Notes: generated by a model not told the origin, from the sequence alone. Positions 27,762-38,581 are shown, counted from the first letter of the stretch. The stretch is DNA of 64,000 nucleotides from JABDJL01 sp963664065 (GCA_963664065.1 OY760942.1:2046001-2110000), one strand, 5' to 3'. A program made the numbers and translations.

Positions 27762-28120
27762 ACTTTGTAAGGCCCGAATTCCTGCGTAATTTTTACCGGG
27801 TCACCACTGACCTTGTGCAAATATTCAAAATCGACGTTTTCACTGACTTTACTGCGAAACACCGCTTCACCGTCACGAAAAAGCGTGAAGTACAGGTCTG
27901 GATTACGCTCGCCGGGTGAATCCAGGGACATGATATCGGCCACACTCAGCAGAAAAGTTGCTCTGCCATGCCCATCGACTTTGACCTTGCCCAGGCAATC
28001 GTCCAGCATTGCATCCTGGTCGCTGACAGTGGCTGTCCAGCCGTTTCCCCGTAGTGGTTTTCCATCTTCGTCGGTGAAGTTTGCGATGGCGCAAAACAAT
28101 CCAGAAGTCTTTCCGCTCAT
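27749..28120 (-). CDS. Conserved-looking small protein, possible beta-sandwich domain
   Basis: I do not recognise this 123-residue soluble protein. The ATG at 28118-28120 has AAGGAC nine bases upstream, so I use it and not the longer frame. The pattern NFTDEDGKPLRG...TATVSDQDAMLDDCLGKVKVDGHGRATFLLS...NPDLYFTLFRDG resembles transthyretin or carboxypeptidase-regulatory-like beta-sandwich domains, in which acidic turns alternate with strands. This is inference from pattern only. It has no signal peptide. It is divergent from fadH across 85 bases. Confidence 0.6.
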   Translation of the reverse strand: MSGKTSGLFCAIANFTDEDGKPLRGNGWTATVSDQDAMLDDCLGKVKVDGHGRATFLLSVADIMSLDSPGERNPDLYFTLFRDGEAVFRSKVSENVDFEYLHKVSGDPVKITQEFGPYKVSNL

Positions 28121-28196
28121 TAGATAAAAGTCCTTTTTATTCCTTATCCGGCAGCCAATATTCAGGTTTGTTGCCGCTGTATGCCGATTGATATAG

Positions 28197-30236
<2,040 letters not shown>

Positions 30237-30250
30237 GAGCGATGGAAATT

Positions 30251-30385
30251 GTTGTGGGAGCGATTTGTAATCGCAAATTGCTTCGGTGGGCACGATTGAG
30301 AATTCGCGAGCGCGTTGCATGTCGCTATACACGCATATATGACATCGCGAAGTGATTCAACAAACTACATCGCTCCCACAATTAC
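30251..30385. repeat. REP-type repeat pair
   Basis: TTGTGGGAGCGATTTGTAATCGC at about 30252 and the inverted ATCGCTCCCACAATTAC ending near 30385 bracket two further palindromic stretches, including GAATTCGCGAGCGCG. The cluster lies just downstream of fadH. It is the fourth cluster of this family in the window. Confidence 0.75.
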
Positions 30386-30395
30386 ATGTAAAATA

Positions 30396-30424
30396 TTGCA
30401 GAATATAGATACACGAAATATAAT
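30396..30424 (+). promoter_or_regulatory. Candidate sigma-70 promoter of the winged-helix gene
   Basis: A perfect TATAAT at 30419-30424 is preceded, 17 bases upstream, by a weak TTGCAG (30396-30401). It lies 41 bases before the ATG of the winged-helix gene and just after the REP cluster. Confidence 0.45.
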
Positions 30425-30465
30425 TCACCATACAAATTAGTATCCCTTGCTGCAAACGAGTGTTG

Positions 30466-31116
30466 ATGAACGATTGGACAATATTCAGTAACCATGGCCA
30501 CGTGCTGCTTTTCCTGGCGCGGGACCCTGATGCACGACTTCGGGATGTTGCTCTGAGAGTGGGGATTACCGAGCGTGCTGTACAAAAGATTGTCCGTGAT
30601 CTTCAGGATGGCGGAATCGTCAGTGTCAGCAAGCACGGGCGAAGAAACCGCTATCGCATACATACACGCAAATCGCTTCGTCATGATCTGGAATCCTATC
30701 GCACGGTCGGTAGTCTTATAAAACTGATGAAGGGTGGGAGCAAACCGAAGACCCGGAAACCTCGAAAAACCCGGAAACCGGACAAAGTCCCAACTGCTCC
30801 GGTCATCGCGGAAGTTCCTGAGGCGGTTGAAGACTCCTGGGTAGAACCTGTCGATGACCCAGTCGACTACACAGAAGTATTTCCAGAACCGTCTATTGAA
30901 TCTGATCCGGTTTCGGGAGTTGTCTTTGAGACTGAGACAGTTCCGGATCCCGAACCAGAGTCCGAGCCCGAACCCGAACCTGATCCAGAGTCCGAACCGG
31001 AGCCCGAACCGGAGCCCGAACCGGAGCCCGAACCGGAGCCCGAACCGGAGCCCGAACCTGTTAAGACCCCACAGAGAAAGAAGCCTACAGACGATCAGCA
31101 GGGCTCCTTGTTTTGA
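30466..31116 (+). CDS. Winged helix-turn-helix protein with long Pro-Glu repeat tail
   Basis: The N-terminal ~80 residues form a MarR/ArsR-like winged helix: [59 protein letters not shown]. After a Lys/Arg-rich linker ([15 protein letters not shown]) comes a strongly acidic segment and then about 20 Pro-Glu dipeptides, encoded by a 12-base tandem repeat (GAGCCCGAACCG) near 30960-31060. The tail ends in a basic patch. Such PE repeats form a stiff, extended negatively charged arm, best known from TonB-like spacers, and are unusual on a DNA-binding protein. No membrane segment was seen. The ATG at 30466 is used; GTG and TTG codons lie directly upstream. Its function is unknown. Confidence 0.75.
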   Translation: MNDWTIFSNHGHVLLFLARDPDARLRDVALRVGITERAVQKIVRDLQDGGIVSVSKHGRRNRYRIHTRKSLRHDLESYRTVGSLIKLMKGGSKPKTRKPRKTRKPDKVPTAPVIAEVPEAVEDSWVEPVDDPVDYTEVFPEPSIESDPVSGVVFETETVPDPEPESEPEPEPDPESEPEPEPEPEPEPEPEPEPEPEPVKTPQRKKPTDDQQGSLF

Positions 31117-31131
31117 CTCTTCGCTGATTCC

Positions 31132-31950
31132 GTGACTCACGATCAGAAAACCATTGCGATCACAGGTGCCGGCAGCGGTCTGGGTGAAGCGATGGCCTAC
31201 CGTTTTGCCAGGGATGGCTATCGTGTTGCTGTAACCGATGCCCTGGCAGAAAGGGCAGACACGGTTCTGTCCAACATCAAAACCGACGGCGGTAGCGGCT
31301 TCGCACTATCCCTGGATGTCACTTCGGGGCCGGATTGGGATGCGCTTTACCAGAGAATTCTAACCGAGTGGGGGAGCCTGGATATCATCGTGAACAATGC
31401 CGGTGTTGCCGCCGCGGGGCGCCTGGAAGATTCCAGCATAGACGACTGGAAATGGTTGCTGGATATAGACCTGTTGGGCGTGATCCGCGGTTGCCACCGT
31501 TTTCTGCCAATGTTCCGCCAGCAGGGCAGCGGCCACATTGTCAATGTTGCTTCGCTTGCCGGCATGGTCGCGGTTCCGCGCGTCAGTGCTTATGCAACGG
31601 CCAAGGCCGGTGTCGTTGCTCTTTCCGAGCAATTACGTGTCGATCTCGATAGAAGTGGTGTTGGTGTCAGCGTATTATGCCCGGCTTAGGTCGACACAAA
31701 ATTGCTGGAGACTTTCCGCAGCTCAGATGACAATGCCAGGAAATTGGCCGGCAAATGGATGACCAATTCTTCAGTATCTGCAGAGCAGGTTGCGGAAAAA
31801 GTCTTTACAGCGGTCAAAAAAGGGCGTTTCCTTATCCTGACCCATCCAGAGTCACGCTGGACATGGCGCTTCAGGCGTTGGTTTCCGGAGATGTTTCACC
31901 GCAGCCTGGTTGCTGTGGGACACCACATGAGTAAAAAGCTGGGAAAATGA
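31132..31950 (+). pseudogene. SDR-family oxidoreductase, interrupted by one in-frame TAG
   Basis: The frame has 273 codons if the TAG at 31687-31689 is ignored. It is a classical short-chain dehydrogenase: TGAGSGLGEAMA for cofactor binding (about 11-22), NNAGVAAAG, the catalytic Ser in VASLAGM, and YATAKAG with the catalytic Tyr and Lys (about 156-162). The stop falls inside the conserved segment that follows the active site, VSVLCPA(stop)VDTKLLETF, where related enzymes have an aromatic or small residue. The remaining ~87 residues are well formed, and the end overlaps the next gene by ATGA, so the operon structure is preserved. Start GTG, 15 bases after the winged-helix gene. Confidence 0.78.
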
Positions 31951-32999
31951 ACAACTGGATGATCTATGGAGCCAATGGCTATACCGGCCGCCTGATGGCG
32001 AAAGAAGCGGTACGCCGCGGAATGCGCCCGCTGCTCGCCGGCCGGAACAAAGCAGTTATCGAATCCCTGGCTACAGAGCTCGGGCTGCAATCGTGCATTA
32101 TCTCCCTGGAGCAGGCAGACAAGCTGGTGGATGATTTGCAGGATATGAAGCTGGTGATGCACTGTGCAGGACCATTTTCAGCCACCTCTCAGCCCATGAT
32201 CGAAGCCTGCCTTGCCAGCCATACCCATTACCTGGACGTCACGGGCGAAATCAGTGTTTTTGAAAATGCCTGGAAGCAGACCGAAGCTGCGAAACGGGCC
32301 GATGTGATTCTATGTCCCGGTGCCGGTTTCGATGTCGTCCCCACCGACTGCCTCGCCGCCAGGCTGGTCGAAGAGTTGCCGTCTGCCACAAGCCTGCAAC
32401 TCGCTTTTGAACCCGGAGGAGGATTAAGCCCCGGTACTGCCAAGACCAGCGTCGAGGGAATGAGCAAAGGTGGCTGCATACGCCGTGATGGCAAACTTAG
32501 CAGGGTCCCACTGGCGTGGAAAACACGCAGCATCCCTTTCCGGCACGGTGAACGAACTGCCGTGACCATTCCCTGGGGCGACGTATTCACCGCCTGGGTC
32601 AGCACCGGTGTGCCGGATATCGAGGTATATCTGTCAGTCCCTCCATCAAGAATCAAAAGGCTCAAACGCTTGCGGGTAATCCAGCCATTGATGAAATTCG
32701 GATTTGTACAAAATTTCCTCAAGAATCGGATTGAGAAAAAGATCCGCGGTCCAAACGAACAGGCAAGGAGTTCAAGCAAAACACAGTTATGGGGTGAAGT
32801 ACTCAGCGCGGACGGCCGTTCGGTATCCGCAACGATGGAAACGCCCAATGGTTATGATGTGACGGTGACCGCTAGCCTGGGAATCGTCAGCTACCTGCTT
32901 GAGAACCAGGTGGAAGGAAGTTATGTAACGCCTTCTTTGCTGATGGGTAGCGGTTTCGCTGAAACCCTTCCGGGGATCACTCTGCAAATTAATCAATAG
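31947..32999 (+). CDS. Saccharopine dehydrogenase-like NADP-binding reductase (trans-acting enoyl reductase type)
   Basis: This 350-residue protein has a Rossmann NADP-binding N-terminus (WMIYGANGYTGRLMA), followed by AGRN and CAGPFS, and then YLDVTGEISVFE and CPGAGFDVVPTDCLA. These are hallmarks of the saccharopine-dehydrogenase-like group that includes trans-acting enoyl reductases. True lysine-pathway activity is not implied. Its ATG overlaps the SDR stop, so the two oxidoreductases are probably made together and may act on one hydrophobic substrate. The stop is TAG, and the last bases overlap the convergent yigZ-like gene. Confidence 0.8.
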   Translation: MNNWMIYGANGYTGRLMAKEAVRRGMRPLLAGRNKAVIESLATELGLQSCIISLEQADKLVDDLQDMKLVMHCAGPFSATSQPMIEACLASHTHYLDVTGEISVFENAWKQTEAAKRADVILCPGAGFDVVPTDCLAARLVEELPSATSLQLAFEPGGGLSPGTAKTSVEGMSKGGCIRRDGKLSRVPLAWKTRSIPFRHGERTAVTIPWGDVFTAWVSTGVPDIEVYLSVPPSRIKRLKRLRVIQPLMKFGFVQNFLKNRIEKKIRGPNEQARSSSKTQLWGEVLSADGRSVSATMETPNGYDVTVTASLGIVSYLLENQVEGSYVTPSLLMGSGFAETLPGITLQINQ

Positions 33000-33577
33000 A
33001 TGGCTTCCAATTCAGCCCGTCCACGGCTGATATCGGCGAGCGCTGATTTCAGGGAAGCAAAGCGGTTTACATCAACAGCAATGGTCATCTTCGAGCCGGA
33101 TTGATCAAAATTCTCCGATATTTTTTTCACTCCGAATTGCTCAAGCAGACTGTGCACGGCAGATGAAAGCGCGAATTCGAACTTCAGCCTGCACTGGATG
33201 CGTGGCTGCCATTCAACGATTTCTGCCTGGTCCAGGCATTTGGCCGCGCCGCCACCGTAAGCACGTATCAAGCCGCCAATTCCCAATTTGATGCCGCCAA
33301 AATAGCGTGTGACCACCACCATCGCCTGTTCAAGTTCCCGACCATCCAGCGTGGCAAGAATGGGCCTGCCCGCCGAACCGGAAGGTTCGCCGTCATCATT
33401 AGACCGGTAGATGTGGTCGATGCGCCATGCCCAGCAGTTATGTGTCGCTTGCGGATCAGCAACAGACTCGTAAAATGCCAGGGTATCCGCCTGGGTCCTG
33501 ACCGGAGACGCGTTTGAAACAAAGCGGCTTTTGCGAATGGTTTCCTCAAACCGGCAGGGCGCAGCCAGTGTTTTCAT
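32993..33577 (-). CDS. yigZ: YigZ/IMPACT family protein
   Basis: The 194-residue protein carries the UPF0029/IMPACT domain signature, with FEETIRKSRFV, DGEPSGSAGRPIL (about 71-83) and VVTRYFGGIKLGIGGLIRAY (about 97-116), and a C-terminal DUF1949-like half. Family members are linked to translation control or ribosome-associated functions in eukaryotes; the bacterial role is not settled. It is the last gene of the minus-strand operon vWA lipoprotein-ECF sigma-anti-sigma-yigZ, with its ATG overlapping the preceding stop. Confidence 0.88.
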   Translation of the reverse strand: MKTLAAPCRFEETIRKSRFVSNASPVRTQADTLAFYESVADPQATHNCWAWRIDHIYRSNDDGEPSGSAGRPILATLDGRELEQAMVVVTRYFGGIKLGIGGLIRAYGGGAAKCLDQAEIVEWQPRIQCRLKFEFALSSAVHSLLEQFGVKKISENFDQSGSKMTIAVDVNRFASLKSALADISRGRAELEAIY

Positions 33578-34551
33578 TCCCGGCCGGGCGCCTCGTCTGG
33601 TTCATCAGCAAGACTCCCGGTAAGTTCTTTAGCAAGTTCATCGGGTAGGGGATAGTCCGGCCAGGTCTGCCGGAATGATTCCAGTTCCAGCTTCCAGGCT
33701 TCGGATTCAAGCCTCTCTTCAGATTCATGTATATGCTTCATTTCCAGGATACGGGCAATCCAGTCTTCAGGGTCAGGCTGGCCCCTGGAAAAGTCATCCG
33801 CTGCAACCGAATCACCTGCAGCTGATGATTCTGGAGCAGGCATTTCCTCATTTTTTTGTATTACGGACATTGAAGCCGACGTTAGTTTTGCGGCCGTAAT
33901 TGCAGGCGTCCGAGCGGCCTCATCCATCCTTTTGTCTGCACTTTGCTGTGATTCTTCGGCACCGGAAGGAAATTCAGTAACCGGCATGGCCGATTCCTGT
34001 TCCAGCAATTGTCTTTGCGGGGTTTCTGCTGCCCGTTCCCGGCGAAGCTCATACACCTTGATTTTACTGTCGGCGCCGTGCGTCTCTTCAGGCACACTGA
34101 GAGATTGTTTTAAAGTGCCTGCAAGGTCATCTTCGCTGGCGTCTTTGAATTCCCCTGGGGCTTCGATTTGCAGGGTTTCTACAAGAATCTCACCAGAGCT
34201 TGTAATCTTTTCCTGCAGAACAGCATCGGTATCGACGGCCACTGGCTTTGACCGGTTCAAGGACTCCAGGCGATCGATCCCGGGTGGCGGAAGAGTTAAT
34301 TCGCTGCGTTGCTGCAATACCAGGGTCAACCCGAGCACCAGCAAGGCTGCAGTTGCAGTGGCATGCATCCATCCAAAATTCCAGGGACGGATGGGGTGGG
34401 ATTCTGTGGCCAGCCGGGCTTTATTCAGAATAGCCTGGTCCAGCATCGCTGGTGGCTCGTCGGCTCGCAGCGCCCGATACTGGCTCTCGATCCCGTTGAG
34501 GTCCTGATCATAGTCTTCTGAGCCGGGATTTTTGGGGCTGCCGGAATTCAT
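33574..34551 (-). CDS. Candidate membrane-bound anti-sigma factor
   Basis: I do not recognise a named family for this 325-residue protein. A hydrophilic N-terminal part (about 1-60, including YRALRADEPPAMLDQAILNKAR) precedes one membrane segment at about residues 64-82 (HATATAALLVLGLTLVLQ). A long, low-complexity, acidic extracytoplasmic region follows, and then a charged helical C-terminus (EDWIARILEMKHIHESEERLESEAWKLELESFRQTWPDYPLPDELAKELTG). This topology, and a start that overlaps the ECF sigma gene stop, make it a likely anti-sigma factor. It lacks the His-Cys-Cys zinc motif of ZAS anti-sigmas. Confidence 0.55.
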   Translation of the reverse strand: MNSGSPKNPGSEDYDQDLNGIESQYRALRADEPPAMLDQAILNKARLATESHPIRPWNFGWMHATATAALLVLGLTLVLQQRSELTLPPPGIDRLESLNRSKPVAVDTDAVLQEKITSSGEILVETLQIEAPGEFKDASEDDLAGTLKQSLSVPEETHGADSKIKVYELRRERAAETPQRQLLEQESAMPVTEFPSGAEESQQSADKRMDEAARTPAITAAKLTSASMSVIQKNEEMPAPESSAAGDSVAADDFSRGQPDPEDWIARILEMKHIHESEERLESEAWKLELESFRQTWPDYPLPDELAKELTGSLADEPDEAPGRE

Positions 34552-35156
34552 GACTGTAATGTCCGTTTCAGTTTGGCCGTGGCATAACGAAGGCGGCTTT
34601 TGACTGTCTCTCGCTTCACGCCGGTAATCTTACCGATTTCTTCCAGGCCCAGCCCGGCTTCGATCTTGAGCAACAGGGTGTGCTTTTGCTCAGCGGGTAA
34701 ATCCTGCAATGCGGCACGAAAGCGCTTTTGTTTCTGTTCATTGCCCAGTGCCTCTCCGGGCTGTGGTGCGGAAGCTGTCATTTGATCCGGGTTCAGAGCT
34801 TCGGTTTCATGCTTGCTGCGGAAATGATCAACAACGTGGTTGTGTGCGATTCGAAAAAACCAGGCCCGAAAAGGTGCCGCTGGCTTGTAGCGATTGCGGG
34901 CCTTAATGAGTTTTTCCCAGCTGCCCTGGTAGAGGTCATTGACGGTTGCCGGGTCGTGAACCTGGCGTTGAATGTAGCGGTAAAGGGGACCACGGTAACG
35001 TTCATAGAGATCCTCGAATGCAGACACATCACCCGCTGCATATTGCTTCATGAGTTGTTCATCGGTGGAACCCCGCATGCCAAGAGCGTATCTGATGGCA
35101 GAGAATACGCCAAGTGGGAGTGCACTAAATTTGGCATGCGGGGCAGACAGCTTCAA
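34548..35156 (-). CDS. ECF-type RNA polymerase sigma factor
   Basis: This group IV sigma factor shows region 2 (DVSAFEDLYERYRGPLYRYIQRQVHDPATVNDLYQGSWEKLIKARNRY, then FRAWFFRIAHNHVVDHFRSK) and region 4 (LPAEQKHTLLLKIEAGLGLEEIGKITGVKRETVKSRLRYATAKLK). The start at 35156 is TTG and gives 202 residues. An internal ATG at 35078 (MRGSTDEQLMKQYAAGD) would give the more usual N-terminus, with 176 residues, but has no clear binding site. It stands between the vWA lipoprotein gene and its candidate anti-sigma gene. Its target promoters are unknown. Confidence 0.88.
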   Translation of the reverse strand: MKLSAPHAKFSALPLGVFSAIRYALGMRGSTDEQLMKQYAAGDVSAFEDLYERYRGPLYRYIQRQVHDPATVNDLYQGSWEKLIKARNRYKPAAPFRAWFFRIAHNHVVDHFRSKHETEALNPDQMTASAPQPGEALGNEQKQKRFRAALQDLPAEQKHTLLLKIEAGLGLEEIGKITGVKRETVKSRLRYATAKLKRTLQS

Positions 35157-35176
35157 TTTCCCGGGAAGTATGGGAA

Positions 35177-37063
35177 CTACTCCCCGATCAACCTATTGGC
35201 AACCGTATCGCTGGTGTCCAGCATTTCCGCAAGAGAGACGAGTTGAACAAACTCGCTGCGGTAACCGAAGTGATCCTGACCACGTGCATTCCTGGCAAGT
35301 TCGGCAATTTCCGGATAGCCAAGAGACTCGAGAAACTTTCCGCCACGCAGTTTCTGGCCGAAGGCAGCCACGGCTGCGGCGAAACGAAAGTTGTCACTGG
35401 CCTGGCCGGTTTCTGCCAGCACGGTGCTGCGAAGGATCGGCGCCTCGATCAGCCTTGAATGGCTCTGGCCGGGTCTCTTGTATCGAACCCTAAGGTGGGC
35501 GAGTTCACCGCCGAGACCTTGCGTGGCTTCACCAATGCGGTCCTTGGCGTTGTTGGCGCCATAGCGTCGATCAGGCATGCGTTGAAAACCCGATCCTGCG
35601 AGGCTGATCTCGTAGATGGCGGTAACACGGTGTCCTGCGCCAATTTCGCCGGCGTCGACCCTGTCGTTATTGAAATCCTCTTCATTCAGAATGCGGTTTT
35701 CGTAACCGATCAGGCGGTATTCGGATACCGTGGCCGGGTTGAACTCGACCTGAATTTTCACATCCTTGGCGATGGTCAGCAGGGTGGCTGACAGTTCATC
35801 GACCAACACTTTGCGGGCCTCTGACAGGCGGTCGATGTAGGCATGATTACCGTTGCCCTCATCAGCCAGTTGCTCAAGCATATGGTCGTTGTAATTGCCG
35901 CTGCCGAAACCAAGTGTGGTCAGGGCAATTCCGGCTTCCCGTTTGCGCTGGATCAGGTCAATTAACTCGGTCGTGCTTGCCTGCCCGACGTTGAAGTCAC
36001 CGTCGGTGGCCAGGATCACCCGGTTCACACCGTTAGCCCGGAAATTCTGCTGCGCCATCTGGTAGGCCAGTCGAATACCGGCCGCGCCATTGGTGGACCC
36101 ACCGGCTTCGAGTTGATTTAGGGCGGTCAAAATCCTGGCTTTCTGGTTTCCGTGGGTTGGCGGAAGCACAACACCTGACGCCCCCGCGTAAACTACCATG
36201 CTGATGGTGTCGCGGGCCTTTAGATTACGGGTCAACATGCCCAGTGCCTGTTTCAGCAAGGGCAGTTTATCGGGTGAGCGCATGGAACCCGAAACGTCAA
36301 TCAGGAACACAAGGTTGGAGGAGGGCAGTTCCTGTTTGGGCACTTTGTAGCCCTGTATGCCGATGCGCAGCAAGTGGGTGTTTCTGTTCCAGGGTGCAGC
36401 CGCAATTTCAGTCTCTACCATAAACGGCGTTTGAGTGTTTTGTGGTGCCGGGTAGTCATAGTCAAAGTAGTTGATGAATTCTTCAATCCTGACGGCGTCC
36501 TCCGGGGGCAACTGGCCCTGGTTAAGCCAACGGCGCATGTTCGAGTAGGCTCCCGTGTCTACATCAATGGAAAATGTGGATACCGGGTTGTCAGCCACCC
36601 GCATGACCCGGTGATCCTCCGGGCGCTGATATTGCTCGCGATAAAGGGGTTCACGCGCGCGGCGGATCAGTTCCTGCCGGACGACAAGGGCCGCAGTGGT
36701 GGCAGGAAGTGCCTGCACGATACTCTGCACGTCGCCCATGCTGTGTTTGGCAATTTGTTCAGCTTGCTCGCTAGTAACTGAACGGCTGAATTCGTCTGAC
36801 TTGATTTCCGGCGCCGCAGCGATATCCGGACCATCAACGCGATGCTCATTGCCTGCGACAACGATGATGGGCTCGGTGATTTGCGGCTCTGCAGGCAATC
36901 GTTTGTCAGCATCTTTCAGAGTATCAATCAACTTACGCGCGCGATCTGTTTCCTCCACATTAGCTTGAATGTGCTGAGTCAGGTCATCTTCACTGGCCGG
37001 ATCGGTCGTACAGGCAACGGCAAAAATCACCGCAAAGCTGCATGACAATATTTTGTAATTCAT
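35177..37063 (-). CDS. von Willebrand factor A domain lipoprotein (YfbK-like)
   Basis: This 628-residue protein begins with a lipoprotein-like signal (FAVIFAVAC, Cys about 18). A vWA-associated N-terminal domain follows with YREQYQRPEDHRVMRVADNPVSTFSIDVDTGAYSNMRRWL. The vWA domain has an intact MIDAS (LIDVSGSMRSPDKLP, about 258-272) and a TDGDFNVG loop. The C-terminal DUF3520-type region includes RAATQGLGGELAHLRVRYK-like sequence. YfbK-type proteins are surface or periplasmic metal-dependent adhesion domains of unknown role. It ends with TAG and heads the minus-strand operon with the ECF sigma, suggesting a signalling unit. Confidence 0.87.
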   Translation of the reverse strand: MNYKILSCSFAVIFAVACTTDPASEDDLTQHIQANVEETDRARKLIDTLKDADKRLPAEPQITEPIIVVAGNEHRVDGPDIAAAPEIKSDEFSRSVTSEQAEQIAKHSMGDVQSIVQALPATTAALVVRQELIRRAREPLYREQYQRPEDHRVMRVADNPVSTFSIDVDTGAYSNMRRWLNQGQLPPEDAVRIEEFINYFDYDYPAPQNTQTPFMVETEIAAAPWNRNTHLLRIGIQGYKVPKQELPSSNLVFLIDVSGSMRSPDKLPLLKQALGMLTRNLKARDTISMVVYAGASGVVLPPTHGNQKARILTALNQLEAGGSTNGAAGIRLAYQMAQQNFRANGVNRVILATDGDFNVGQASTTELIDLIQRKREAGIALTTLGFGSGNYNDHMLEQLADEGNGNHAYIDRLSEARKVLVDELSATLLTIAKDVKIQVEFNPATVSEYRLIGYENRILNEEDFNNDRVDAGEIGAGHRVTAIYEISLAGSGFQRMPDRRYGANNAKDRIGEATQGLGGELAHLRVRYKRPGQSHSRLIEAPILRSTVLAETGQASDNFRFAAAVAAFGQKLRGGKFLESLGYPEIAELARNARGQDHFGYRSEFVQLVSLAEMLDTSDTVANRLIGE

Positions 37064-37144
37064 GTCGTATTCCTTGTTCCAATTTTGTGTGTTCCCTTAT
37101 CAGAACGGCACAAACATGAAAAAGGGGTTAAAACGTCATGAAAT

Positions 37145-37218
37145 GGGGTCAGAGTAAAGTGCCAGTGTAAATCGCGGTTAAGCCACCGTCTCGATGTTTA
37201 CTCTGGCACTTTACTCTT
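37145..37218. repeat. Palindromic repeat element, GGGGTCAGAGTAAA family, at the xseA stop
   Basis: AGAGTAAAGTGCCAGTGTAAA at 37151-37171 and its complement at 37197-37217 form a 21-base inverted repeat with one mismatch. The left side begins GGGGTCAGAGTAAA, as in 6998 and 18879. The right arm encodes the final residues (KSKVPE) and stop of xseA. The 37064-37197 gap otherwise holds the vWA gene promoter region. Confidence 0.82.
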
Positions 37219-38499
37219 GGACAGTCGCTCGCCGGTGACATTGTCTACAGTGGCGTAAATGCGTCCATCTGCGAGCTGTGCGGACATGGATTGACCTTCT
37301 TGTACACCGAAAACAGAAGTCAGCAAGGCCTCGCCGTCGCCATCAGCCAGGATGGCGTACCCCCTGTCCAGGGTGGGCAGGGGACTGACCGCGTTCAGGG
37401 TACGAGCCAGTTCGCCCAATCTTCGCTGGCGTTCAGCTACCAGCTTGTTTCCGAGACTGCGAACACGAACCGTCAATTGCTCCAGGCTTGACCGATGGTC
37501 AGGAACCAGCCTTCGGCCGCTCACCGATAGCCTGGTAGCTATTTGTGACAGCAGCTTCCTGTGCTCCTGCATTTTTCGGCCGGGGTGTTGCTTTGCAAGG
37601 CGATGTGCAAGGTGGTCGTGTTCTTGCGAAAGCCTCTGAAGCTGGCCGTGAATTCGCCTTTTCAGATGCTGGCAATGACCGGCAAAGGCCAGTTTGAGCG
37701 CCTCGGCATCCGGGGTCAGTAATTCTGCTGCGGCTGACGGTGTCGGAGCGCGAAGATCCGCCACAAAATCGGAAATACTGTAATCGGTTTCGTGTCCAAC
37801 AGCAGAAATCACCGGAATCCCGGAGCTGGAAATAGCACGGGCGACCGGCTCCTCATTGAATGCCTGCAGGTCCTCCAGGGACCCGCCACCGCGGCCAATG
37901 ATGATGGCTTGTGCCCAGCCGTGATGGTTGACTGCTGTCAATGCATTGCAAATGGCCGGCACAGCATCCTTGCCCTGTACCTGTACCGGGTAAAGCCGGA
38001 CAGCGGCCAGCGGCCAGCGCCTTTTTAACACGTTGAGAATGTCCCGGATGACTGCTCCGCTGGGCGAGGTTACTGCAGCGATTCGAACCGGGTATTGCGG
38101 CATTGGCTGTTTCAGGCCCGGGTCGAACAGACCCTCGCCCTGCAATTTGTTTTTCAAAGCCTCGAAAGCGGCACGCAAACGACCTTCGCCCGCCTCTTCC
38201 ATGGTTTCGACGATCAACTGGTAATCGCCGCGGGCTTCGTAAAGACTTAATCGCCCACGGGCCTGGACCTGCATTCCATTATCCGGGCGGAATGAAATTC
38301 CAGCCAGCTTGGAGCGGAAAAATGCACAGCGAACCTGGGCCCTGCTGTCCTTGAGTGAGAAATAAAGGTGACCGGATGCCGGCCTGCTCAGGTTTGAGAT
38401 TTCACCCTCCAGCCAGATTCGCCCGAATCCTGCTTCGAGGTGCAGCCTGGCTTGGTGATTGAGTTCACTGGGGGTGTAAATGGTACGTTCACCGTGCAT
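37198..38499 (-). CDS. xseA: Exodeoxyribonuclease VII large subunit
   Basis: XseA, with XseB, degrades single-stranded DNA to oligonucleotides in the cytoplasm. The 433-residue protein shows the N-terminal OB-fold (GEISNLSRPASGHLYFSLKDSRAQVRCAFFRS), the catalytic core TSPSGAVIRDILNVL, IIIGRGGGSLEDLQAFNEE and SAVGHETDYSISDFVADLRAPTPSAAAE, a long coiled-coil region (about 275-370) and a C-terminal segment. The last ~8 codons lie within a palindromic repeat, so the native C-terminus has probably been replaced. It is divergent from the amidohydrolase gene. Confidence 0.95.
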   Translation of the reverse strand: MHGERTIYTPSELNHQARLHLEAGFGRIWLEGEISNLSRPASGHLYFSLKDSRAQVRCAFFRSKLAGISFRPDNGMQVQARGRLSLYEARGDYQLIVETMEEAGEGRLRAAFEALKNKLQGEGLFDPGLKQPMPQYPVRIAAVTSPSGAVIRDILNVLKRRWPLAAVRLYPVQVQGKDAVPAICNALTAVNHHGWAQAIIIGRGGGSLEDLQAFNEEPVARAISSSGIPVISAVGHETDYSISDFVADLRAPTPSAAAELLTPDAEALKLAFAGHCQHLKRRIHGQLQRLSQEHDHLAHRLAKQHPGRKMQEHRKLLSQIATRLSVSGRRLVPDHRSSLEQLTVRVRSLGNKLVAERQRRLGELARTLNAVSPLPTLDRGYAILADGDGEALLTSVFGVQEGQSMSAQLADGRIYATVDNVTGERLSKSKVPE

Positions 38500-38581
38500 A
38501 TCTTGATGATAAACTCGTGCCCCACAAAAGTCCTGCCCAATAAGTCTTAATCAGGATGTCTTGAAAGGAACAAAAGCAAGA

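Noticed and set aside
30382..31140. 252-codon minus-strand frame with repeated FGLRFGLRF
   Set aside because: It is the mirror image of the Pro-Glu repeat of the plus-strand gene and has no start signals or known motifs.
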